Of a stretch of 7,449 nucleotides of DNA, positions 1-6,385 are shown piece after piece. Made by a program: the position numbers and the translations under genes. Each line of letters opens with the position of its first letter. Position 1 is the first letter of the stretch. Source of the DNA: Deferribacteraceae bacterium (GTDB lineage Bacteria > Chrysiogenota > Deferribacteres > Deferribacterales > JAISNW01). Location of the stretch: assembly GCA_031276055.1 (NCBI GenBank), contig JAISNW010000127.1, forward strand, positions 1 through 7,449, given 5' to 3'. Under the pieces are notes generated by a model. It was given only the letters and a program-made list of their open reading frames with translations, made no database searches and was not told where the DNA came from.

Positions 1-285
1 AAAGAGCTCTTCATGATACTCTCTTTTTAACGCCACCCTGTCAAACATCTCCCCTATAGGTTCACTTACCTCTCCCCCCGCGTAATGCCAAGTGGTTAAA
101 CGTTGAGGATCGCACAAAAGCTCAGAAGCGGTATATGTCTGAAATTTTACAGCATCCGCTCCCGCCTCAACCGCCGCATCTATCATCTTTAAGGCGGTCT
201 GCTTATCTCCATTATGGTTTGCGCCTGCTTCAGCGATAATATAGCTTTTGCTCGTGCGTGTAATCTGCCGCCCGTCAATTATCAT
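1..285 (-). CDS. neuB: NeuB-family nonulosonate (sialic/legionaminic acid) synthase, N-terminal 95 codons
   Basis: This is a partial gene whose remaining codons run off the left edge; the 95 visible codons are open throughout. NeuB-family enzymes condense phosphoenolpyruvate with an N-acetylated hexosamine to make a nine-carbon acidic sugar (N-acetylneuraminate, legionaminate or similar) for surface glycans, in the cytoplasm. The family signature IIAEAGANHNGD lies at residues 16-27, followed by an MIDAAVEAGADAVKFQTYTA stretch at 34-53, the first strands and helices of the TIM barrel. The AEAGxNHNGD form resembles NeuB/LegI more than PseI, which usually has AELSANH. The catalytic C-terminal half and the SAF (antifreeze-like) domain are outside the window, so substrate cannot be fixed. 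The ATG at 283-285 is preceded by a strong GGAGG six bases upstream. It overlaps the end of purA by 11 bp in another frame, implying co-transcription and probably translational coupling. Confidence 0.85.
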   Translation of the reverse strand, partial: MIIDGRQITRTSKSYIIAEAGANHNGDKQTALKMIDAAVEAGADAVKFQTYTASELLCDPQRLTTWHYAGGEVSEPIGEMFDRVALKREYHEELF

Positions 286-1570
286 TGAACGCCTCCGATA
301 GGACAATGGATTGGTTTCTATCAGAACCTAGCGAGATCACGCAGTATTCAACGTCTAAAAACTCTTTAATAAAAGCTAGGTAATCACGAGCTTGTTTAGG
401 CAGATCGTCAAAACGGGCTATCCCTGTAAGCGGCTGAGTCCACCCCTTAAAACTTTTATAAACAGGTTCAGCTTTTTCAAGGGTAGATACGGCGGCTGGG
501 AATCGAGCGCTCTCTTCACCGTCTATACGATAAGCTGTGCAGACTTTGATCTCATCGATCCCGCTTAGAACATCCAGTTTAGTTAGGGCAATGTGTGTAA
601 TTCCATTAACCGTAACAGCATATTTAAGAGCGGCTAGGTCAATGTAACCGCACCTTCGGGCTCTACCGGTGGTGGCTCCAAACTCTTTACCCGCCGCCCT
701 AAGCGCATCGCCAAGCTCCCCTTTAAGCTCTGTAGGGAACGCTCCAGAGCCCACGCGGGTGCAATAAGCCTTCGCCACGCCGATGATCTTTGAAAAGTGC
801 ATAGGCGATACGCCGCTGCCGACTGCGGCTCCCCCTGAGGAACCGTTGCTGGAGGTTACAAACGGGTAAGTCCCAAAATCTAAATCGAGCATAGCGCCTT
901 GCGCCCCTTCCAGAAGGAGTTTCTTTCCACCTTTCAGAGCGGCGTTTGCAAGGTATACTGTATCTGCAATGAACGGCCGCAGCCTTTTGCCGTATTCATA
1001 ATATTCATCTATTATACCTTGTGCATCTATAGTTTCAGAGTTGTATAGGTTCTCTGCCAAGATATTGTATTGCACAACATTTGCCCTTACAACAGTTTCA
1101 AGGGCGGCTCTATCCAATAAGTCCCCCACTCTAAGCCCGCTGCGGTTGGCTTTATCTGTATATGCAGGACCTATCCCTAAACCTGTTGTGCCTATCTTGG
1201 CGCTTCCCGCTCTATCTTCTTTTAATCTATCGATCAACACATGATAAGGGAATATCAGGTGCGCCCTATCGCTTATAAAAAAACGATCCTTAAAGCTAAT
1301 CCCCCTATTTTCAAGCCCTTCTATCTCTTTTAATAGGGCTTTGGGATCAACCACAACCCCATTTCCTATAAGGTTAGCGACGCCTTTATGGATTATCCCT
1401 GACGGTACAAGGTGCAGTATATAAGAATGACCATCCGCTAAAACTGTATGCCCCGCATTATGCCCGCCCTGATAGCGCATAACTATATCCGCACTAGGCG
1501 CGTACATATCTACTATCTTCCCTTTCCCCTCATCTCCCCACTGGCTTCCTAAAACCACCGAACACGGCAT
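275..1570 (-). CDS. purA: Adenylosuccinate synthetase
   Basis: PurA makes adenylosuccinate from IMP, aspartate and GTP, the first committed step from IMP to AMP, in the cytoplasm. The protein has 431 residues, the normal family length, and all hallmarks are visible. The GDEGKGK loop is at 12-18 with catalytic D13, QGGHNAGHTV at 34-43 contains catalytic H41, and IGTTGLGIGPAYTDK is at 126-140. EGAQG is at 221-225, PTEL at 279-282, the aspartate-loop region GATTGRARRCGY at 298-309, and the guanine-binding TKLDVL at 330-335. The usual Trp of RARRCGW is Tyr here, a conservative change. The ATG is preceded by AAGGGG seven bases upstream. It follows hisZ by 13 bp and overlaps the neuB-like start by 11 bp, so it sits in the middle of a leftward operon. 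It appears intact and functional. Confidence 0.98.
   Translation of the reverse strand: MPCSVVLGSQWGDEGKGKIVDMYAPSADIVMRYQGGHNAGHTVLADGHSYILHLVPSGIIHKGVANLIGNGVVVDPKALLKEIEGLENRGISFKDRFFISDRAHLIFPYHVLIDRLKEDRAGSAKIGTTGLGIGPAYTDKANRSGLRVGDLLDRAALETVVRANVVQYNILAENLYNSETIDAQGIIDEYYEYGKRLRPFIADTVYLANAALKGGKKLLLEGAQGAMLDLDFGTYPFVTSSNGSSGGAAVGSGVSPMHFSKIIGVAKAYCTRVGSGAFPTELKGELGDALRAAGKEFGATTGRARRCGYIDLAALKYAVTVNGITHIALTKLDVLSGIDEIKVCTAYRIDGEESARFPAAVSTLEKAEPVYKSFKGWTQPLTGIARFDDLPKQARDYLAFIKEFLDVEYCVISLGSDRNQSIVLSEAFNDN
292..296 (-). promoter_or_regulatory. Ribosome binding site of the neuB-like gene
   Basis: A perfect GGAGG on the minus strand lies six bases before the ATG at 283-285, inside the last codons of purA. 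It fixes the start of the partial neuB-like gene and is the strongest Shine-Dalgarno match among the leftward genes. Confidence 0.7.
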
Positions 1571-1583
1571 CTATATACCCCTT

Positions 1584-2708
1584 TTACCTTATCAGATTTT
1601 TAACATCTGCAAACTCCAAGTGGCGGGCGAGCTCCCCTTCATCGTATACAGAAACAACAACAGCTCCGCTCTGTCTAAGCTCTTGAGCCTTCTTAAAATT
1701 ATTCAGCACCAGATAGTCAACTGCAATCCGCTCTCCAACATATCCTGAAACATCCGCCAACTCCTCTAAATAGAGGGAAAACCCGCACGCATTTATATCT
1801 AAGTTAAAGCTGTTCATCAGAGAATCGTAGCGCCCACCCGCCCCAAGCAAAACACCGCTCCGTCTATGAAAGAGCTCAAAGGTAAGCCCAGTGTAGTAGC
1901 CTAAAGCCCGCAGCTGCGCTAGATCAAAGAGGATATTTTCTTCAGGCAGCCCCAACTCGATAAGCTCTGAAAAGACGGCGCTTATATGCTCTATCCGAGA
2001 AGACAGCTCTTGATCAAATGCAGATAGCTTTTTTAGCTTTTCTAAAGCCTTCGCGCCCCCAAAAAGAATCGGCAGCTCATGTATAAGGGGGGATAAACTC
2101 TCCAACTTTGCTAATTTTAACTTTGATGCAAACTCTCCCCTTCTGTATAACTTCTTCTGTTTTAATATATCAAAATATTCATCCGCATATTCTCCTAAGA
2201 GAGCGCGGATGCGGGCAAGATAAGCGGCATCGCCTATAAGAAGAGAGTATTCCGCCTGCGAAAGGCGGGCGGCGTTTGTTATAAGCAGGAGGAGTTCTTT
2301 GTCGCCTTCGCTTTCAGGAGCGCCGTAAAGTTCACAACCTAGTTGATGCTTCTCCGCCTTAGCGCCGTGTTGAATATCTGCATTGCGGAAGACTGCCCCC
2401 CCATATGAGAGGCGGATAGGCAGCGGAAAAGCCCCCCTATACCCCGCCGCTAGACGCGACGCTTGCGGAGTAAAATCAGGGCGTAAAACCAAGAGCCGCC
2501 CTGTAGAAATATCAGTGAAAGAGATCAAAGTTTCATCAAGGAACTGTTGTTTGTGGGTATTCAACACAGAATAATACTCATAAACAGGGAGGGTTATCTC
2601 ATTATATCCATACTGCCTAAAGAGAGTGCGTAAATTTTGCTCTATCTTGTTTCTCAGCGCTGTCCGCTCTGGAGCAGAACCAAACCCCGCCCCTGTTAAT
2701 AAAGCCAT
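1584..2708 (-). CDS. hisZ: ATP phosphoribosyltransferase regulatory subunit HisZ
   Basis: HisZ is a paralogue of histidyl-tRNA synthetase that does not charge tRNA; it joins the short form of HisG to form the first, feedback-regulated enzyme of histidine synthesis. The 374-residue protein shows the class II synthetase-like core: LRPDFTPQASRLAA at 75-88, YGGAVFRNADIQHGAKAEKH at 102-121, a degenerate histidine motif LRALGYYTGLTFELF at 266-280, and GAGGRYDSL at 289-297. The change of the synthetase RGLDYY to RALGYY, and the short C-terminus without a full anticodon-binding domain, favour HisZ over HisS. I chose the ATG at 2706-2708 because GGGG lies six bases upstream; an in-frame TTG at 2727-2729 would add seven residues but has only a poor binding site. 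It is first in the run hisZ-purA-neuB. A short-form hisG should exist elsewhere in the genome. Confidence 0.9.
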   Translation of the reverse strand: MALLTGAGFGSAPERTALRNKIEQNLRTLFRQYGYNEITLPVYEYYSVLNTHKQQFLDETLISFTDISTGRLLVLRPDFTPQASRLAAGYRGAFPLPIRLSYGGAVFRNADIQHGAKAEKHQLGCELYGAPESEGDKELLLLITNAARLSQAEYSLLIGDAAYLARIRALLGEYADEYFDILKQKKLYRRGEFASKLKLAKLESLSPLIHELPILFGGAKALEKLKKLSAFDQELSSRIEHISAVFSELIELGLPEENILFDLAQLRALGYYTGLTFELFHRRSGVLLGAGGRYDSLMNSFNLDINACGFSLYLEELADVSGYVGERIAVDYLVLNNFKKAQELRQSGAVVVSVYDEGELARHLEFADVKNLIR

Positions 2709-2714
2709 CGTAAA

Positions 2715-2718
2715 CCCC
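2715..2718 (-). promoter_or_regulatory. Ribosome binding site deciding the hisZ start
   Basis: GGGG within TTTTGGGG on the minus strand lies six bases before the ATG at 2706-2708. It favours this ATG over the upstream in-frame TTG at 2727-2729. Confidence 0.45.
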
Positions 2719-2799
2719 AAAATAAACAACTTAGCATACTAGCAGAAAAATCTTTGAATATACATATAAATATTACTATTTATCATTTTTTACAACTTA

Positions 2800-2815
2800 G
2801 CGCCACTTTAGGCGC
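2800..2815. repeat. Small inverted repeat in the divergent intergenic region
   Basis: GCGCC (2800-2804) and GGCGC (2811-2815) form a perfect 5-bp inverted repeat around the six-base centre ACTTTA. It is GC-rich within an AT-rich 205-bp spacer between the divergent hisZ and biotin-carrier genes. It could be an operator or a short hairpin in the hisZ leader. It has no T-run, so it is not a convincing terminator. The rest of the spacer contains A/T tracts (2750-2795) but no other structure I can name. Confidence 0.3.
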
Positions 2816-2851
2816 ATCTGATTACTTTACTTTGATCATTCTCCGCTTTTT

Positions 2852-2879
2852 TTGCTTGATTTACAGCGGGGTTTAGGAT
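2852..2879 (+). promoter_or_regulatory. Weak sigma70-like promoter candidate for the biotin carrier operon
   Basis: TTGCTT (2852-2857) and TAGGAT (2874-2879) are separated by 16 bases and lie 34 bases before the biotin carrier start. They match the consensus hexamers at 3 and 4 of 6 positions, so this is only a candidate. Position and direction fit the operon; the sequence alone is weak evidence. Confidence 0.25.
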
Positions 2880-2913
2880 ACTTTTTAGCAGCAGCAAGCA
2901 GGAGAGATATAAG

Positions 2914-3294
2914 ATGATGAAGCTCAGAGTTAAGGTAAACGGCGTCGATTTTGATGTTGAGGTGGAGCATATAGAGGATAATAGGCAGCAGCATCTGCAT
3001 CAAACCCCTGTTTACACCCCACCGCCCGCTGCAACGCGTCCAACCGCTGCAGCCGCCCCAACACCGCCTGCAGCGCCTACCGCGAATGGGCTTAGCTCGC
3101 CTGTATCAGGCACAGTGCTTGATATAAAGTGCAATGTAGGCGATAAAGTGAAACCTGGTGATCCGCTCGTTATAATAGATTCTATGAAGATGGAAACCAC
3201 TGTTCCAGCTGATAGGGAAGGGGTAGTTGCCCGAATCGGTGTGCAGAAGGGAGAAGCGGTGCGGGAAGGGCAGCTTCTCATAGCATTTTCTTAG
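2914..3294 (+). CDS. Biotin carrier (biotinyl/lipoyl domain) subunit of a Na+-translocating acyl-CoA or oxaloacetate decarboxylase
   Basis: This 126-residue protein carries CO2 on biotin from the carboxyltransferase subunit to the membrane beta subunit. Residues 1-25 form a short N-terminal segment. Residues 31-57 are an alanine/proline-rich flexible linker like those of MmdC and GcdC. Residues 59-126 form the biotinyl domain, with SPVSGTVLDIKCNVGDKV at 62-79 and the attachment motif DSMKMET at 89-95. K92 is the predicted biotinylated lysine. The more usual residue before the first Met is Ala (AMKM); Ser is also seen in related carriers. AGGAGAG lies seven bases before the first of two tandem ATG codons, so I start at 2914. 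The decarboxylase beta subunit follows 21 bp later, which identifies the complex type. The order carrier then beta recalls the end of the Veillonella mmd operon. The alpha subunit is not nearby, so the substrate stays open (methylmalonyl-CoA, glutaconyl-CoA or oxaloacetate). Confidence 0.9.
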   Translation: MMKLRVKVNGVDFDVEVEHIEDNRQQHLHQTPVYTPPPAATRPTAAAAPTPPAAPTANGLSSPVSGTVLDIKCNVGDKVKPGDPLVIIDSMKMETTVPADREGVVARIGVQKGEAVREGQLLIAFS

Positions 3295-3315
3295 ACCTCT
3301 TAGGCAGCAACTCTG

Positions 3316-4437
3316 ATGAATGTTTTATATAACTTCTTTGAATCGGGCGCTTTTTTCAACCTAAGCTGGGGCAATATCCTCATGATTGTTGTGGGGATAA
3401 TCTTTATCACCTTGGCGATACGGAAGAATTATGAGCCGCTCCTTTTAGTTCCGATAGGTTTTGGCATCCTCATGGGGAATATCCCCCTCTCACCGGAGGT
3501 TAAGATTGGGGTATACGACGAAGGCAGCGTTATGTGGACGCTCTACAGAGGGGTGGTTAATGGGTGGTATCCTCCCCTTATATTTTTGGGGGTGGGGGCT
3601 CTGACAGATTTTTCCGCCATGCTCTCTAAGCCGCGTTTAATAATATTAGGGGCAGCCGCACAGTTGGGGATATTTACAACCTTTATCTTTGGAATAGCCT
3701 TAGGTTTTCCGCAAGATACAGCGGCGGCGATCAGTATAATAGGCGGGGCGGACGGTCCTACATCAATATACCTTGCATCTAAATTAGCGCCTGAATATCT
3801 GGGGGCTATCGCTATTGCTGCATACTCCTATATGGCGTTGATCCCCGTTATTCAACCCCCAATAGTGCGCCTTCTTACCACAAAGAAAGAGCGGATGATC
3901 CGCATGAAACCCACAAAACCTGTAAGCAAGGAGCTTAGGATAGCTTTTCCGATAATAGGCTTTATCCTCACAGCCGCTATAGCTCCAGAGGCTATAACGC
4001 TCTTAGGGATGCTCTTTTTCGGCAACCTCCTAAAAGAGTGCGGTGTTACAGATAGGTTAGGCAATACCGCTAAAACCGCCATGATCGATATCGTCACCAT
4101 CCTTTTAGGCTTAACAGTAGGTGCATCCACCAATGCGGCGCACTTTTTAACCCCTGTATCTATTAAGATATTTATTATGGGCGCGTGCGCCTTCGCCTTC
4201 TCTACAGCGGGCGGGGTGATCTTTGCAAAGATTATGAACCTCTTCTTAAAGGAGAAGATAAACCCTATAATAGGGGCGGCAGGAGTTTCGGCGGTTCCTG
4301 CTGCGGCAAGGGTCAGCCAGATGTTAGGGGCAAAGGAAGACCCCACAAACTTCCTCCTTATGCACGCTATGGCGCCTAATGTGGCTGGGATTATAGGCTC
4401 TGCGGTAGCGGCGGGGGTATTCTTAGCGGCATTTTAA
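3316..4437 (+). CDS. Na+-translocating decarboxylase beta subunit (OadB/MmdB/GcdB family)
   Basis: This integral membrane subunit decarboxylates carboxybiotin and uses the free energy to pump Na+ out of the cell. At 373 residues it matches the short form found in methylmalonyl-CoA and glutaconyl-CoA decarboxylases rather than the roughly 430-residue Klebsiella OadB. The family motif GGADGPTSIY is at 143-152, with D146 corresponding to the Na+-binding Asp203 of Klebsiella. At the same offset of 57, N316, G320, S325 and R332 of the NPIIGAAGVSAVPAAARVSQ region correspond to Asn373, Gly377, Ser382 and Arg389. SYMALIPVIQPPIVRLLTTK at 171-190 and NFLLMHAMAPNVAGIIGSAV at 345-364 are also typical. 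Most of the protein is hydrophobic membrane segments. The start at 3316 aligns with the usual NLxWGN N-terminus although its Shine-Dalgarno is poor. livH follows after 32 bp. It seems intact. Confidence 0.95.
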   Translation: MNVLYNFFESGAFFNLSWGNILMIVVGIIFITLAIRKNYEPLLLVPIGFGILMGNIPLSPEVKIGVYDEGSVMWTLYRGVVNGWYPPLIFLGVGALTDFSAMLSKPRLIILGAAAQLGIFTTFIFGIALGFPQDTAAAISIIGGADGPTSIYLASKLAPEYLGAIAIAAYSYMALIPVIQPPIVRLLTTKKERMIRMKPTKPVSKELRIAFPIIGFILTAAIAPEAITLLGMLFFGNLLKECGVTDRLGNTAKTAMIDIVTILLGLTVGASTNAAHFLTPVSIKIFIMGACAFAFSTAGGVIFAKIMNLFLKEKINPIIGAAGVSAVPAAARVSQMLGAKEDPTNFLLMHAMAPNVAGIIGSAVAAGVFLAAF

Positions 4438-4469
4438 GGTTCAGCGGCTTTTAGCGGACGGGGTGTATT

Positions 4470-5534
4470 TTGGAGATTGTTTTACAGCAACTCTTGAACG
4501 GGCTGACATTAGGGGGGATATACGCCCTAATTGCACTCGGCTACACTATGATATACGGCGTTGTGAAGCTCATAAACTTTGCCCATGGGGATATATTCAT
4601 GGCGGGCTCCTTTGTTGGGCTCTTCATCGCTCTAAAAATCTCTGCTAATATCTTTGCAGTGATGTTTGGCGCTCTCCTTTTCTGCGCCGTCTTAGGCTTT
4701 TTAACAGAACGCGCCGCATACCGACCGTTAAGAGACGCCAACCCCCGCAATATGATATTCACCGCCGTTTTTGTTCTCGTAATTCTATTTATAGCATTTT
4801 TAAGCCAAAATTCTCTAAAGACTCTGTTTGCCTCTCCTAAGATATGGATAGGAACTATCCTCTTTTTAGCTTTTACTATATGGCTTGTCGCCACAGGCGC
4901 CAAAAGAGGGGGGCGTAAAGAATCTTCTAGGATTAACGCCCTTATAAGCGCCATCGGGATGTCTATTGTAATATCAAATATGGTGGGGCTGATACACGGT
5001 CCGAAAAGGGCTGCATACCCTGAGATAATTAAATTCAGTGAGATAAATATTCTAGGGATCGGTTTTAATGGGCTGCAGATATTTATAATCCTCTCATCCT
5101 TCTTTCTAATGGCGGCGCTATATATAATTGTCCATAAAACAAAAGCAGGAACCGCTATGCGCGCGGTATCTCAGAATATGAATGCGGCAAGGCTTATGGG
5201 GATAAACCCTAACAAGGTGGTGGGGTTTACCTTTGCATTAGGTTCTGCGCTGGCAGGGGCTGCAGGGGTTCTGGTGGGGATATTCTACACAGTTGCAGAT
5301 CACACCATGGGCGGGCTTTATGGGTTAAAAGCGTTTGTAGCGGCGGTGCTGGGCGGGATTGGCAGCATTCCAGGCGCTATGCTCGGCGGCTTTGTGCTTG
5401 CAATCGCAGAGGTTTTCGGCGTCGGCTTTTTAGACCCTCAACTTAGAGACGCCATCGCATTTGGAATTCTGATAATAATCCTTGTGGCGCGCCCAGCAGG
5501 TTTTTTCGGCAGCACTGCTAGAGAGAAGGTATGA
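4470..5534 (+). CDS. livH: Branched-chain amino acid ABC transporter permease LivH, with an extra two-helix segment
   Basis: LivH is one of the two inner-membrane permeases of the LivKHMGF importer for leucine, isoleucine, valine and related amino acids. The N-terminus GLTLGGIYALIALGYTMIYG (11-30) with INFAHGDIFMAG (35-46), the loop GINPNKVVGFTFALGSALAG (244-263), and AAVLGGIGSIPGAMLGG (291-307) are classic. The start is a TTG with GACGGGG about six bases upstream; it gives the usual QQLLNGLTLG beginning. The protein has 354 residues where family members usually have about 290-310. The excess sits at residues 91-152, between YRPLRDA and RINALISAIGMSI, which are normally nearly adjacent. It contains two hydrophobic stretches (about 95-112 and 126-142) and a basic tail. 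It follows the decarboxylase beta gene by 32 bp and overlaps livM by 4 bp (ATGA), so these are cotranscribed. Confidence 0.94.
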   Translation: MEIVLQQLLNGLTLGGIYALIALGYTMIYGVVKLINFAHGDIFMAGSFVGLFIALKISANIFAVMFGALLFCAVLGFLTERAAYRPLRDANPRNMIFTAVFVLVILFIAFLSQNSLKTLFASPKIWIGTILFLAFTIWLVATGAKRGGRKESSRINALISAIGMSIVISNMVGLIHGPKRAAYPEIIKFSEINILGIGFNGLQIFIILSSFFLMAALYIIVHKTKAGTAMRAVSQNMNAARLMGINPNKVVGFTFALGSALAGAAGVLVGIFYTVADHTMGGLYGLKAFVAAVLGGIGSIPGAMLGGFVLAIAEVFGVGFLDPQLRDAIAFGILIIILVARPAGFFGSTAREKV

Positions 5535-6364
5535 GCCAGATTTTCAACAGCTATCTTTTGCAGATTATAACTATCTGTTCTATAAATATAATTATAGTGG
5601 CAGGGTTGAACCTTGTAACTGGGGTTACAGGGCAGCTCTCGTTGGGTCATGCGGGTTTTATGAGCGTGGGAGCGTATACAGCCGCTATCTTAATGATGAA
5701 GGCGGGGCTCCCTTTCTTTTTCGCCCTAATCGCCGCTGCGGCATCGGCTGCTTTAGCGGGGCTCTGTTTGGGGCTTCCTCTCTTGCGCCTCAGGGGAGAC
5801 TACCTTGCAATAGCCACTCTAGGCTTCTGCGAAATTGTAAGGGTCGTCTTCTTATACGCCCGCTCGCTTACACGCGGAGCTGTGGGAATATCAGGGATCC
5901 CCTATCACACCAGCGTAGGCTTGACTATCATAATAGCAGCCCTCTCGCTTATATTCATGTATAATCTTGAAAACTCCCGCTTTGGGCTTGCTCTAAAAAG
6001 TATACGAGAAGACGAATTGGCGGCTGAAATGATGGGGATAAATGTAATAAAATATAAGATAATAGCCTTTGCCATAGGTTCAGCGTTCGCAGGGATCGGC
6101 GGGGCTCTCTATGCGTGCCGCATGACAATAATAACCCCTGCGGACTTTGGCTTTATGAAATCTATCGAGCAGCTGTGCATGTTGGTTTTAGGAGGGATGG
6201 GAAGCCTAATGGGCGTCGTGGTGGGGGTTGTTATCCTTACTGCTGTTCCTGAACTCTTGCGCTTTGCATCGGAATACCGCATGGTGATGTATGGGCTTGT
6301 GATGGTTATGATAATGGCATACCGCCCGCAGGGGCTCTTCGGAAAGATAAAGGTGAATATATAA
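5531..6364 (+). CDS. livM: Branched-chain amino acid ABC transporter permease LivM
   Basis: LivM pairs with LivH to form the membrane channel of the branched-chain amino acid importer. Signatures are GLNLVTGVTGQLSLGHAGFM (25-44), RLRGDYLAIATLGFCEIVR (86-104), the cytoplasmic coupling loop SIREDELAAEMMGINVIKYK (157-176), GGMGSLMGVVVG (221-232) and the terminal YRPQGLFG (264-271). At 277 residues it is a compact form without the long N-terminal extension of E. coli LivM, but both ends look complete. The ATG overlaps the livH stop as ATGA. The ATPase genes livG and livF, which usually follow directly, are absent: decayed genes on the opposite strand begin within about 10 bp of the stop. No hairpin with a T-run is seen after the gene. 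It may work with ATPases encoded elsewhere, or be the stranded front part of a broken operon. Confidence 0.95.
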   Translation: MSQIFNSYLLQIITICSINIIIVAGLNLVTGVTGQLSLGHAGFMSVGAYTAAILMMKAGLPFFFALIAAAASAALAGLCLGLPLLRLRGDYLAIATLGFCEIVRVVFLYARSLTRGAVGISGIPYHTSVGLTIIIAALSLIFMYNLENSRFGLALKSIREDELAAEMMGINVIKYKIIAFAIGSAFAGIGGALYACRMTIITPADFGFMKSIEQLCMLVLGGMGSLMGVVVGVVILTAVPELLRFASEYRMVMYGLVMVMIMAYRPQGLFGKIKVNI

Positions 6365-6385
6365 TGAAGGATATTTATTGTTTTC
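6364..6385 (+). pseudogene. Possible leftover start of livG
   Basis: The livM stop overlaps a new ATG as TAATG, with AAAGGTG eight bases upstream. This is the arrangement expected for a coupled next gene, normally livG. The reading frame runs only 11 codons (MKDIY...) before a stop and has no ABC ATPase features. It may be the residue of a deletion, or chance. The identification rests on context only. Confidence 0.25.

Noticed and set aside
2727..2729. TTG as the start of hisZ
   Set aside because: It has a poor Shine-Dalgarno; the ATG 21 bases downstream has GGGG at six-base spacing and gives a family-like N-terminus.
2841..2858. sigma54 promoter suggested by the TTGCT motif
   Set aside because: The required GG element about ten bases upstream is absent.
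3012..3281. 89-codon minus-strand frame over the biotin carrier
   Set aside because: Its Gly/Ala/Val repeats are the reverse complement of the carrier's Ala/Pro linker.
3852..4346. 164-codon minus-strand frame inside the decarboxylase beta gene
   Set aside because: The opposite strand encodes a complete, motif-conserved protein; this is a shadow with no recognisable domain.
4541..4954. 137-codon minus-strand frame over livH
   Set aside because: Shadow of livH, low-complexity composition, no ribosome binding site or family resemblance. I considered it because it spans the livH insertion, but the insertion is continuous in the livH frame.
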